Assembly: GCA_014377485.1 (NCBI GenBank)
Contig: JACMPM010000003.1
Span: 62,001 to 126,000, forward strand
Direction of reading: 5' to 3'
Length of the DNA: 64,000 nucleotides
Origin: Bacteriovorax sp.
Lineage (GTDB): Bacteria; Bdellovibrionota; Bacteriovoracia; Bacteriovoracales; Bacteriovoracaceae
The notes under the pieces: model-generated
Database searches by the model: none
What the model was told of the DNA's origin: nothing
Seen by the model: only the letters and a program-made list of their open reading frames with translations
Program-made: the position numbers and the translations under genes
Shown here: positions 43,258 to 52,273 of the stretch, piece after piece
Layout of the letters: each line of letters starts with the position of its first letter
Numbering within the stretch: the stretch's first letter is position 1

Positions 43258-45534
43258 CTAAGAATAGGTAATACGTCCATTGTTTCCATCAACCCATATT
43301 TTATCGCCATCTTTCAAACGTAAATGGCACTGTTTAATTTCACTAATAGCTGGAAGATTCATTTCGCGAGCGACTATGGCACAATGAGAGAGCACTCCAC
43401 CTTTTTCCACAATGACTGCTTTTGATTTTAAAAAGAGCCCCGTCCATCCTGGATCTGTAGATTCGGCAACAAGGATAACATTATCTGGCCATAAATTTGT
43501 ATCGACATTCTCCGGATCAATGACCACTCGGACTTCACCAAAAACAAATCCCGGAGATAGCGGCGTACCTGTTAAAACGTTTGATTTATCTACTGTTTTT
43601 TCTTCAGTAATTGCTTTTAATTCACTTAAGCTGATAATTGGAGGAAGTGAAATTGCTTTTAAAATATTTATTTTTTCTTTTCTTTGAATTGCTCTTTCTT
43701 TATTAAAATCATGATTAACTATTTCCTTGCAGTCATGCCAAAAAATGGTTTCTTCCAAGCTTTCTCTCTCTGCTATTTCAAGCACAATGGAGCGTAGTTC
43801 AGCATAAGGTTTCAAGAGAGTCATTTTCCAGGCTTCTCGCAATTCCAACATTTCTTTTAGAAGAATCCACTCTTTTTCAATGGCCAACTTTTTATAAGTT
43901 TTGAGATCCCTGATATCCTGGATAACATTCAGGCTATTATCTTTTTTAAGAAGACCAGGCGTGATGTTGTAAAAAATTTTGTCTGAAAGTTCACTCCATC
44001 TGTGATGGCTTAATTCTAATTCACCAGGACCTCTATGACCGTAAGTTTTTAAAAAGGAGCTTCGTTTAGTATTATCAAGACAGGCCAACTGATAATCCTC
44101 GTTCATTTTCATAGTAACGGTGTGAAGACCATGAGACATCCACAGTTTTAGCTTTTGCTCAATTTCTGAAGAAGACAGTACTCCTTTGAGCATTGCTCTA
44201 AGACTTTGATTGGTTGATTCAATCAAAATAATTAAAACTAATGGATAGACCAAGACCATAGAATAAAAATTTTGGCTTTCAATAGTAAACATTTCTATGA
44301 GTTTAATTGAATCAAGATTTTTATAATTCTCACTAACTAATTTATTTTTAAAAAGTTGCAATTCTTTAACGCATTCATCGAGAAATACCCTTCGCTCGGT
44401 GGAAAGTCGCCAACCTATCTTTAACATTTTCCACATAGTAAATGGAGTATTCACAAAATTTGAAAAAGTCATCTTGTGAAAATCAAATTTTAAATGAGGT
44501 TGCGGACGAGGAACCATTTTATAAGGAATAGATCCAAAATATAATGGAGCCATTAATGAAATATTTACATAAGCTCTGCCAAAAATTTTTTCAAGTAAAG
44601 AATGAGTTTCGTTATTTAATTCTTGATCAAGGCCTAAATATCCCAATTTTTTAAGCGCAACTGAAAAAGCACCATTAGCAGCAAAAGCTTCTCTCCAGAG
44701 GCTAAATGTTAATTCGCTTGGTGGACCACTCCATTCAGAAAAAGTTTGTCCATCCCATATAGTATCGGCCGCATGAGAATTTTTTAATCGTTCGATTTCT
44801 TGTTGAATTAGTTTTTTTTCATTAGATTTACCCGAGAGAGCTGTTATGGGACGAGCTTGCAGGACAAAAAAATTATTATTTTTATCGATGGCCCATTCCA
44901 TATCAATTCCAAATCCAAAATAATCTCTTACTTTATTTCCAACTGATACAACTTCATCCAAATTAAAGAGCGAAGTAATATGTGATTTATTTTCTTCAAA
45001 ATGAAAGGGAGTTTTTTTTCCCGACACAAGATCCTCTCCATAACCTTCGATCGCCTCAAGGACCCAGCCTTTTTCATTTGACCTTGGATCGACACTGAAA
45101 AAGACACCAGAATAAAGAGGATCAACCATCACTTGTAAAACGACATTCATTTGCACGGATTGACTTTTTTCTTTTAGAAAATGCTCGCGGTAGAGAGCAC
45201 TTGATTTTTTATTTATTGATTCAAAACATTTAGCAACACTTTTTTTAATGCTCAATTGATCGTGGATATTTAAAAAAGTAGAATTTTGACCTGCAAAACT
45301 TTGTTCTCCAGAATCTTCACCTTGGGCAGAACTTCTGATGGCCAGTTTGGGAAGTCCCAGAGCTTTCCACCAATCAAAAATATTTTCCCATTCAGCTTCA
45401 GTAATTGGAAGTGCTGATAAGACTGCTCCGTCCGGAACTGAAAAATGGGCGTTACTTAGCAGACCTAAGGCATATGCCTTTCCGCCTAAAAATTGGTGCT
45501 CAGTAGTAATGTCTTTAAATTTGTAGAAAGTCAT
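43258..45534 (-). CDS. PEP-utilising phosphotransferase, rifampin-phosphotransferase-like
   Basis: 758 residues. N-terminal ATP-grasp domain (about 1-235) of the pyruvate-phosphate-dikinase type (KLAIRSSAQGEDSGEQSFAG, LQVMVDPLYSGVFFS). A long helical middle (240-670) is not one of the known catalytic domains. The C-terminal swivelling domain carries the phospho-His H717 in GGVLSHCAIVARE. The PEP/pyruvate TIM barrel of true PEP synthases is missing. The order ATP-grasp, substrate domain, His domain is that of rifampin phosphotransferase. It may phosphorylate an unidentified small molecule. It is coupled to the propeller gene below and divergent from the CoA-transferase. Confidence 0.82.
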   Translation of the reverse strand: MTFYKFKDITTEHQFLGGKAYALGLLSNAHFSVPDGAVLSALPITEAEWENIFDWWKALGLPKLAIRSSAQGEDSGEQSFAGQNSTFLNIHDQLSIKKSVAKCFESINKKSSALYREHFLKEKSQSVQMNVVLQVMVDPLYSGVFFSVDPRSNEKGWVLEAIEGYGEDLVSGKKTPFHFEENKSHITSLFNLDEVVSVGNKVRDYFGFGIDMEWAIDKNNNFFVLQARPITALSGKSNEKKLIQQEIERLKNSHAADTIWDGQTFSEWSGPPSELTFSLWREAFAANGAFSVALKKLGYLGLDQELNNETHSLLEKIFGRAYVNISLMAPLYFGSIPYKMVPRPQPHLKFDFHKMTFSNFVNTPFTMWKMLKIGWRLSTERRVFLDECVKELQLFKNKLVSENYKNLDSIKLIEMFTIESQNFYSMVLVYPLVLIILIESTNQSLRAMLKGVLSSSEIEQKLKLWMSHGLHTVTMKMNEDYQLACLDNTKRSSFLKTYGHRGPGELELSHHRWSELSDKIFYNITPGLLKKDNSLNVIQDIRDLKTYKKLAIEKEWILLKEMLELREAWKMTLLKPYAELRSIVLEIAERESLEETIFWHDCKEIVNHDFNKERAIQRKEKINILKAISLPPIISLSELKAITEEKTVDKSNVLTGTPLSPGFVFGEVRVVIDPENVDTNLWPDNVILVAESTDPGWTGLFLKSKAVIVEKGGVLSHCAIVAREMNLPAISEIKQCHLRLKDGDKIWVDGNNGRITYS

Positions 45535-45636
45535 AAAATGAAGATAATCTTAGAAATTGCAAAAGAACATGATCTATCTTAGGTTTATTTGGATTGATCA
45601 AGGTATGATTCAATAAAAAAATGAGGGGAACTTGCA

Positions 45637-46905
45637 ATGTTTAAGTATGTCACTGCTGATGAAGCTGTAAGAGAAATTAAATCTAATGATAAGGTTTTTA
45701 TTCATTCTGCAGCATCAACTCCAGAAGAGCTGGTTCGTGCAATGGTGAGACGATTTAGTGAATTGCGAGATGTCGATATTTATCATATCCATACTGAAGG
45801 CGACTGCAGTTACGCCAAAGACGAATATAAAGAAAGTTTTAAACTTCACGCTTTTTTTAATGGCAGCAATATACGTCATGCCAAAAATAATCACTTGGCA
45901 TCAAGCTATATACCGATTTTTTTAAGCGATATTCCACACTTATTTTATAATAAGAAAATTGAACTAGACGTGGCATTGGTGCAACTGACTCCACCTGATA
46001 AACACGGAATGTGCAGCCTCGGCCCTTCAGTCGATGTTTCAATTGCTGCTCTTAATACAACGAAAAAAATCATTGCACAAATTAATCCCTTACTTCCAAG
46101 AACTTTTGGTGAGCAAATTCATTACTCCAAAATTACCAAGGCAATTTATCACGAGGCACCAATCTATGAATGCTTGACGGAGGTCAATACTTCGGCAGAA
46201 TTGGCAATTGGAAAGAATATTGCAGGGCTGATTGAAGATGGATCGACTCTACAATTAGGAATCGGATCAATTCCAAATGCGGTTCTTTCAATGTTAGGCA
46301 ATCATAAAGATTTAGGTATTCACACTGAAATGTTTTCTGACGGTATTATTTCTCTCTATGAAAAAGGTGTAATAACTGGAAAATATAAAAAAAAGCATCC
46401 TAGAAAAATAGTTTCTAGTTTTGTCATTGGCTCACAAAAAATTTACGATTTCATCGACGATAACACCGAAGTGCTCTTGCTTGATTGCTCATATACCAAC
46501 AACCCTCATATTATTGCTCAAAATCAAAAAGTTGTAGCAATCAATAGCGCTATTGAAATAGATTTATCAGGACAGGTCTGTTCTGACTCTATAGGCTCAA
46601 GAATTTATTCAGGTGTTGGAGGTCAAATGGATTTTATTCGTGGAGCCGCTATTTCTTGCGGAGGTAAACCAATCATCGCTATCCCATCCAAAACTTCTAA
46701 AGGGGAAAGTAAAATTGTCCCTTTTTTAAAAGCAGGAGCAGGAGTCGTTACAACTCGCGCCCATGTTCATTACATTGTTACGGAATTTGGTGTGGCTAAC
46801 TTGCATGGGCTTACTCTGGAAGAAAGAGCAAAGGCCTTGATTGCCATTGCCGCTCCCGAGCATAGAGAAAATCTAGAACGCAAATTTTATGAATTATGGC
46901 TTTAA
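45637..46905 (+). CDS. Acetyl-CoA hydrolase/CoA-transferase family protein
   Basis: 422 residues, as usual for 4-hydroxybutyrate/acetate-type CoA-transferases. Landmarks are QLGIGSIPNAVLSML (CoA-binding glycine-rich stretch) and HTEMFSDG with the catalytic Glu at E231. It would move CoA between short-chain acids and acyl-CoAs, as in acetate or butyrate overflow under oxygen limitation. GAGGGG precedes the ATG. It is divergent from the PEP-utilising gene; the 102-base shared region includes an ATGAT half-site resembling the FNR box (45569-45573). Confidence 0.92.
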   Translation: MFKYVTADEAVREIKSNDKVFIHSAASTPEELVRAMVRRFSELRDVDIYHIHTEGDCSYAKDEYKESFKLHAFFNGSNIRHAKNNHLASSYIPIFLSDIPHLFYNKKIELDVALVQLTPPDKHGMCSLGPSVDVSIAALNTTKKIIAQINPLLPRTFGEQIHYSKITKAIYHEAPIYECLTEVNTSAELAIGKNIAGLIEDGSTLQLGIGSIPNAVLSMLGNHKDLGIHTEMFSDGIISLYEKGVITGKYKKKHPRKIVSSFVIGSQKIYDFIDDNTEVLLLDCSYTNNPHIIAQNQKVVAINSAIEIDLSGQVCSDSIGSRIYSGVGGQMDFIRGAAISCGGKPIIAIPSKTSKGESKIVPFLKAGAGVVTTRAHVHYIVTEFGVANLHGLTLEERAKALIAIAAPEHRENLERKFYELWL

Positions 46906-46915
46906 GGCTAAACTA

Positions 46916-48229
46916 CTAAAGTTTCTGTTCTTTATTATTATTTGCAATTGTTACATTTCTAAAGCCAATTTCAATAAGCTTTTCTTTAAATAATTCTTTT
47001 GAAGAAGGTTCACCATGATTGAGATATATATTTGTATTTTTATCAATATCATTAATCCATGAAAGTAATTCGTTTTGGTCTGCATGTGAGGAGAAGGCTT
47101 GCGAAGAAAGAACTTCTCCAGACCAATGAATACTTTTTCCTTCTTCATCATGTATTATTCTTTTTCCTTCACTTAAGGCCCTGCCAGCTGTGCCGATTGC
47201 CTGATATCCAGGCAAGAAGAGACATGCATTCGTGTCGTTTTGCCAATTTTCTAAATAACGCCAAATCCTCCCTCCAGAAACCATGCCACTTGAGGTGATG
47301 ATAATTAAAGGACCTTCCTTTTTTTTAAGTGAATCCCACTCCCGTACATGGTCGATGACTTCAACTTCTTCGAGTGCATTTCTTAAGTCTTCAGGAAGTT
47401 TTGTGTCTTGGGAGAATTCTTTATAGATTTTATTAGCTTCAGTCATCATAGGTCCATCAATGACAAATCTAATTTTTTCTTCAGGGTGTAGTTGATAAAA
47501 CTTATGAATTAATGTGATAAGGAGCTGTGCCCTTGCTACGGCAAAGCTTGCTATTATTCCTACCTTCGATTCTTTTTTTATTTTTTTTATGAATGAGGTT
47601 AACTCTTCTTCAATATTGCCCTTTCTAATTTTTCCACCATATGTAGATTCGATGACTAAAACATCTGTGAGAGGGCATTTATCGGGAGGATTTATTAATG
47701 GGTCGTTGAATCGTCCGACATCGCCGGAGAAAACAATTTTCTTTTCACCATTAATGAATACTGATGCAGCTCCCAAAATATGTCCGGCCGGCTGAAAGGA
47801 AATAGACATTCCCAAGACTTCGAAAGTTTCATGAAAATTTTTCGTTTTGAATAATGATGTTGCGATCATCACATCTTCCATTTCATAAAAAGACTTTAAA
47901 ATATGATTTTCAGCTTTTTCTAAAATATGAGCGCTGTCGGTCATGATCAATCGCGCGAGTTTTAAAGTGGGTTTAGTACAATAAATTGTTCCTCGGAATC
48001 CAAGTTTTACCAGCCTGGGAATATGGCCGGAATGATCGAGATGGGCATGAGTTAAGATAATGGCGACGATTTCCTTTGGATCAAAAGGAAGAGGTCTCAA
48101 ATTTTTTTTAACAACATCATCTGTTCCTTGGTAGAGACCACAATCAATAAGTATCTTTCCTGCCGGACACTCAAGAAGCGTCATTGAACCGGTAACATCT
48201 TCCGTCGCACCTATAAATTTGATTTTCAT
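46916..48229 (-). CDS. MBL-fold beta-CASP ribonuclease-like protein
   Basis: 437 residues. The HxHxDH motif is at H61-A-H-L-D-H66 in ILTHAHLDHSGHIP. Downstream are GDVGRFNDPLIN, the beta-CASP insertion and the RNA-specificity end (SSGMVSGGRIWRYLE; HADQNELLSWI; LNHGEPS). The family includes RNase J/CPSF73-like enzymes that cut RNA. A close upstream ATP-cone/Mrr nuclease gene (14-base gap, AGGGTA SD) suggests joint work on nucleic acid. The exact substrate is unknown. Confidence 0.9.
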   Translation of the reverse strand: MKIKFIGATEDVTGSMTLLECPAGKILIDCGLYQGTDDVVKKNLRPLPFDPKEIVAIILTHAHLDHSGHIPRLVKLGFRGTIYCTKPTLKLARLIMTDSAHILEKAENHILKSFYEMEDVMIATSLFKTKNFHETFEVLGMSISFQPAGHILGAASVFINGEKKIVFSGDVGRFNDPLINPPDKCPLTDVLVIESTYGGKIRKGNIEEELTSFIKKIKKESKVGIIASFAVARAQLLITLIHKFYQLHPEEKIRFVIDGPMMTEANKIYKEFSQDTKLPEDLRNALEEVEVIDHVREWDSLKKKEGPLIIITSSGMVSGGRIWRYLENWQNDTNACLFLPGYQAIGTAGRALSEGKRIIHDEEGKSIHWSGEVLSSQAFSSHADQNELLSWINDIDKNTNIYLNHGEPSSKELFKEKLIEIGFRNVTIANNNKEQKL

Positions 48230-48243
48230 TGCATACCCTGGTT

Positions 48244-49080
48244 TTATTGAATTATTTTATATATATCGCTAAATAATGATTTTATTTCTTCTTCGCTCAT
48301 ACCCATTTTTAGTAAAAGTTTTCTCTCTGTTAGTAAATCTTTACATAAAATTATTTTTTGCAATAATAATTCCTGACAGTATATTTTTTTAAGACGCTTG
48401 AGAGAAGTTATTGGGTAAAGTTTATGTTTTTTAATTTTATCCAAAAATGATTCATCTGCAGGAGCATTGACTCCAAGAAGTTGTAGTCCGGTACCTTGTG
48501 CGTAATCTAGCGCATCTTTGGAAAATGTAGTATTACTTGCAACATAGAATTCCCGAAGATATTTACCATCAGGCCCGTTCTTTAAATCATCCCATCTGGC
48601 CTTTATATACAAAACAATCTTGATATCGTTTGATCTGCCAACAGTATTGTGGAATTTGCATTCAACATAGGCTTGATAATTTGGTTTACTTGCAACGATA
48701 TCGACTTCGTGCCGTACAAATTCACCTTGTACTATAACTCCAACATAAGTAGTGAATCCAATTTCTTTAAAATATTTCGAAACAAAATATTCAAATTCAA
48801 ATCCCGTGGGACCAAGCTCGAGAAGTGATTTTTTTAAAGAATAGTGAGTAGCAGCGATTGGAGATTTTTTCCTTATTAGTTTGATTGTGTGTTTGAAGAT
48901 ATCACGGGTGCTTGTACCCGGTTTAATTTTTTCTGTAACTTCTTTGGTGATTTCTTTACAGTATTTGGGGCGCAATCCGGTTCGCTGAAGAGAGCGTTCA
49001 AGTTTTTTTGCTGAAAATTTTTCAAGTTCACCGGTTGACTTAAAAATATGTGGTTTGGATCCGATAGTTCTGTGGTTCAT
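48244..49080 (-). CDS. ATP-cone plus Mrr-like PD-(D/E)XK nuclease
   Basis: 278 residues from the ATG at 49080; a TTG three codons earlier is an alternative. The N-terminal 90 residues form an ATP-cone (SAKKLERSLQRTGL, GTSTRDIFKHTIKLIRKKS), the nucleotide-sensing module of ribonucleotide reductase and NrdR. The C-terminal part is a restriction-endonuclease-like Mrr domain with the triad D130 (VRHEVDIVAS), E143 and K145 (YVECKF). Thus nuclease activity may be switched by ATP or dATP level. It is followed by the beta-CASP gene and is divergent from the AAA kinase-like gene. Confidence 0.85.
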   Translation of the reverse strand: MNHRTIGSKPHIFKSTGELEKFSAKKLERSLQRTGLRPKYCKEITKEVTEKIKPGTSTRDIFKHTIKLIRKKSPIAATHYSLKKSLLELGPTGFEFEYFVSKYFKEIGFTTYVGVIVQGEFVRHEVDIVASKPNYQAYVECKFHNTVGRSNDIKIVLYIKARWDDLKNGPDGKYLREFYVASNTTFSKDALDYAQGTGLQLLGVNAPADESFLDKIKKHKLYPITSLKRLKKIYCQELLLQKIILCKDLLTERKLLLKMGMSEEEIKSLFSDIYKIIQ

Positions 49081-49241
49081 ATTTATCAATTTAAAACCCA
49101 GGGTTAGAAAATTCTTCTAATAATTCTATTCGTAATCATGTAAGAGTACTATAAAATATGGATCGAAAAGCTGAGATGTATCAGCTTAAATTTTAAATAT
49201 TTAAGTATAATATTTTTAGATTAAATGAGTAGGGGATATTT

Positions 49242-49844
49242 ATGAGCGATACTGAAGCATCATCTTTAACCAAATTGATTGTTATTACAGGGGGGCCGGG
49301 CGCAGGAAAAACTGCAGTTCTAGAAATGGTAAAAAAGTTATTAGATCAAAATGCAATAATTTTACCTGAAGCTGCTTCAATTATATTTGGTGGAGGTTTT
49401 TGGCGACTGCCAAGTATATCTGCAAAGGCTGCTGCTCAAAGAGCTATTTTTCATGTCCAGACTGAAATGGAGAATTTAGTATGTGATGAAAAAAAATGGA
49501 CAATGGGACTATGTGATAGAGGAACATTAGATGGATTAGCTTATTGGCCTAATGGTGATAAATCATTTTGGGAAATAAGTAATACGACAATGGAAAAAGA
49601 ATTAAGTAAATATTATGCCGTCATTCATCTTCGTTCTCCCTCAGACTTATTCGGCTATAATCATATAAACCCCCTAAGAATAGAATCCGCCGCTCAATCT
49701 CTTATGATAGACGAAAAAATTGCAAAAATCTGGAAAAATCACCCAAGGTATGTAGAAGTTGCGAGCAATGAAAGTTTTTTAACAAAAGCTCAATCTGCAA
49801 TTGATATTATTTCCAAATATTACAAAGAGTGCAGTAACTGTTAG
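49242..49844 (+). CDS. P-loop kinase-like AAA ATPase (NadR/Ttd14-like)
   Basis: 200 residues. Walker A is GGPGAGKT at about 17-24. LPEAASIIFGGGFW and LCDRGTLDGLAYWPNG follow as in the AAA_28/NadR-like kinase group, and PSDLFGYNHINPLRIE is a lid-like region. It probably phosphorylates a small molecule. It has an AGGGG-like SD and its promoter region is shared with the ATP-cone gene. No direct functional link is visible beyond that. Confidence 0.8.
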   Translation: MSDTEASSLTKLIVITGGPGAGKTAVLEMVKKLLDQNAIILPEAASIIFGGGFWRLPSISAKAAAQRAIFHVQTEMENLVCDEKKWTMGLCDRGTLDGLAYWPNGDKSFWEISNTTMEKELSKYYAVIHLRSPSDLFGYNHINPLRIESAAQSLMIDEKIAKIWKNHPRYVEVASNESFLTKAQSAIDIISKYYKECSNC

Positions 49845-49932
49845 GAAAAACCTATCAATTAAATTTTGACTATTTGAGCCTTGATCGCAAGATTTAGGAC
49901 GAGTATTTTTGGCCTTCTTTTGGAGGAACAAA

Positions 49933-50003
49933 ATGAAATCTTTTTTTTATTGCTAACATTGCTTGCAACATTTAATGCCTATTCTGCACCTGAGATAAAA
50001 TAA
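49933..50003 (+). pseudogene. Possible frameshifted signal-peptide gene remnant
   Basis: A strong GGAGG SD is followed by ATG AAA TC then eight T residues. As written, the frame stops after seven codons. With one more T it would read MKSFFLLLTLLATFNAYS-APEIK-stop, a perfect signal peptide followed by only five residues. It is therefore either a truncated exported-protein gene, a slippery homopolymer, or a leftover. Confidence 0.35.
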
Positions 50004-50004
50004 A

Positions 50005-51441
50005 TTAAGCAGATTTTTTGTGAGTTGGGATTTTATGTAAATTATTCGCGTATTGCATATCAACTCCCATTATATGGCTTAACAACCAATTGCGAAGAAA
50101 AGAAATTAATTTCTGATTATCTATATTATCGTTTTTAATTTGTAATCCGTAAGCTCCAACATGGCTCAAAAGTTTTTCATGAATTTTTTTATGAGATGAA
50201 AGCTGCATATATCCAATTGATCTCATATAGTTTTCTTCACTGGCAAAATGCTTGACGGTGTAATTAGCTAAATCAGTAAAACAAAGATACAAGCTCGCAT
50301 TGTCCTTTTTAATATATTGCTGCTCCATTTGAATAACAAGTTTGTTAATCTTTTCAATCAAAAGGACATGTTCTTCGTCCATGGATTTGACACCCAAAGA
50401 AAGTTTGTCAGTCCAGATAAATTTTTGAAATCGTGGTTTAAGGTGGCCTGTTTGATTATTTATTGCTGACAAGCCTTGATAAAGCTTTGCTAAGTTTTGT
50501 GTTTGTTTTTCAATTTCTTGAGCATGCTCAGTTGACTGGCTGGCCACAAGTCCGTTGCGATCTGCGACTTCCTGGAGTTTAATAACTGAAATATCCAATT
50601 GATTAACCCCAATTGCCTGCTCTTTGGTAGCAATGCTAATTTCCTCAATTGAGTTATTTATTTCTGAAATTTTTTCAGCAATTTCTTTAAAGACTATTTC
50701 ACAATTTCTTGTCGATTGATAACCACGTTCATTTTTTTCGGCGGACTCAATTGTTAATTTTACAACTCTATCTTTTACTGAGTTAATGGCCAAGGCGACT
50801 GATGACGTACTTAGTACTACTATCTTTGAAATTTCATCGGAAGTGCGACCGCTCATCTGTGCAAGTTTTCCAATCTCTTCAGCTACCACCGAAAAGCCTT
50901 TACCTGCGTCCCCAGCTCTGGCCGCTTCCACTGAAGCATTAAAAGAGAGAAGCTTTGTTTGAAAAACAATATCGTTTATCAGTTTTGTTTTCTCAGAAAT
51001 TTGTTTGATGATTTCTAAGGAGTGAGTAAGCTCGTCCATGCTTTTTTGCATTTCAGACATAAAGTATTCATTCCCTTTTTTGATCTCCAGACTTACTTGA
51101 ACCATTTCTTCAACGATACCAGAACCACGAATTGTAGCTTCATTTAAAAGGTTAGCTTCACTACTTAGTCCATTAGTATTGTCACTGGTTCTATTCATCA
51201 TGGCATTGATTTCATGACTGGTAGACATAGTAGTGCCAAGAGTGTCTAGTTGCTCTAGAGAAGCATCTTTTAAATCGCGGCTGACAGTTGTTACCTGTTC
51301 AGCTGAGCCACTAAGATCAAAACTAATATCGGCTAAGACGTCGAAGGTCTTATTTATTTTTTTATTTTTTTGCCAAAAATTTAATACCAGCAGGCCGAGC
51401 AAAAAACATACAACAACTAAAACCCACATAACAAAATTCAT
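50005..51441 (-). CDS. Chemoreceptor with C-terminal hemerythrin domain
   Basis: 478 residues. One N-terminal TM ([17 protein letters not shown]) is followed by the methyl-accepting signalling helices with the hairpin tip [28 protein letters not shown]. Residues about 340-470 are a bacteriohemerythrin: [38 protein letters not shown] and [13 protein letters not shown] give the His/Glu/Asp diiron ligands. It would sense oxygen, or NO, through the diiron site and signal to CheA. No periplasmic ligand domain is present, so the stimulus is cytoplasmic. It is beside the oxygen-respiration cluster. Confidence 0.92.
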   Translation of the reverse strand: MNFVMWVLVVVCFLLGLLVLNFWQKNKKINKTFDVLADISFDLSGSAEQVTTVSRDLKDASLEQLDTLGTTMSTSHEINAMMNRTSDNTNGLSSEANLLNEATIRGSGIVEEMVQVSLEIKKGNEYFMSEMQKSMDELTHSLEIIKQISEKTKLINDIVFQTKLLSFNASVEAARAGDAGKGFSVVAEEIGKLAQMSGRTSDEISKIVVLSTSSVALAINSVKDRVVKLTIESAEKNERGYQSTRNCEIVFKEIAEKISEINNSIEEISIATKEQAIGVNQLDISVIKLQEVADRNGLVASQSTEHAQEIEKQTQNLAKLYQGLSAINNQTGHLKPRFQKFIWTDKLSLGVKSMDEEHVLLIEKINKLVIQMEQQYIKKDNASLYLCFTDLANYTVKHFASEENYMRSIGYMQLSSHKKIHEKLLSHVGAYGLQIKNDNIDNQKLISFLRNWLLSHIMGVDMQYANNLHKIPTHKKSA

Positions 51442-51562
51442 AACAATTCCTTTTTACTTCGTAAGATATGGTTTGTTATCGGAATGAATTGAGGCATTTA
51501 TTAGTATAATTGAACTAACCTGTTCAATATCATGTTTTTTTTAACTGACATTTAAATAGATT

Positions 51563-52273
51563 TTAGTGGCAATGATGAATTTCATTGGAAGCTTTTATAC
51601 CGGCATTAGCTTCTTGAAATCGAAAAACTCTAAATGAAATTGTCATTAATCCTATGAGGATTAAACTTATTGCATAAGTTTTTGGTAATTTTAATTTTAT
51701 TGGTTTCAAAAATTTTTGAATTATTGAAGGGGCCAATACCATTGAGGGAACTGTACCAAGCCAGAAAAAGAACATCGTGAAAAGTGCATGAAAAGAATGC
51801 TCAAATGTCGCAACTCCCAAAACCACTCCATAGAGGAGACCACAAGGAAGAAAAAGTGAAATTAGACCTGTAAAAAAAGCCTTACTTGCATTTTCATTTT
51901 TGTGAACTAATCGCAACCAAAGTTTTGTATAAAATTGATTTAAAAATTTGGGCATTGGTAATTCAGCCTTTTTCCCTCTGTAATTCTGAATTCCCCAATA
52001 TAAAAAAAGACTTCCGAGAACCAGGCCTGGTATTAAAGTCATTTTGGGATTTGCTTCCTGGATGGTAAATATTTTTCCAAGTACACCAGCAAAAAAACCA
52101 AGGAAGAGATAGCCAATTAAGCGTCCTATTTGATAGCGGGCGACATCGTTTGATTTCTGGCAAGTAGCAGTGACAAGTCCTCCACACATACCAACGCAGT
52201 GAAGACTTCCACCAAGTCCTGCAATGAATGAAACCCACGGAAGAAAAGAAAGATCATTTACTAGGGCCGACAA
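51563..52273 (-). CDS. TauE/SafE-type membrane protein of the cco cluster
   Basis: 236 residues starting at TTG 52273; AAGAGGTAG, encoded by the end of ccoG, is its SD. About six TM helices are visible, with the signature GGSLHCVGMCGGLVTA. A second cluster (FLPCGLLYGVVLGVA) matches the DUF2/SafE-like family that commonly follows cbb3 genes and may handle copper or sulfur compounds. The C-terminus ends with the histidine-rich SNEIHHCH. It overlaps ccoG by 20 bases, so it ends the cco operon. Confidence 0.82.
   Translation of the reverse strand: MSALVNDLSFLPWVSFIAGLGGSLHCVGMCGGLVTATCQKSNDVARYQIGRLIGYLFLGFFAGVLGKIFTIQEANPKMTLIPGLVLGSLFLYWGIQNYRGKKAELPMPKFLNQFYTKLWLRLVHKNENASKAFFTGLISLFLPCGLLYGVVLGVATFEHSFHALFTMFFFWLGTVPSMVLAPSIIQKFLKPIKLKLPKTYAISLILIGLMTISFRVFRFQEANAGIKASNEIHHCH

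Noticed and set aside
49135..49141. ATCATGT half-site between the ATP-cone and kinase genes
   Set aside because: Opposite half of the FNR box is absent.
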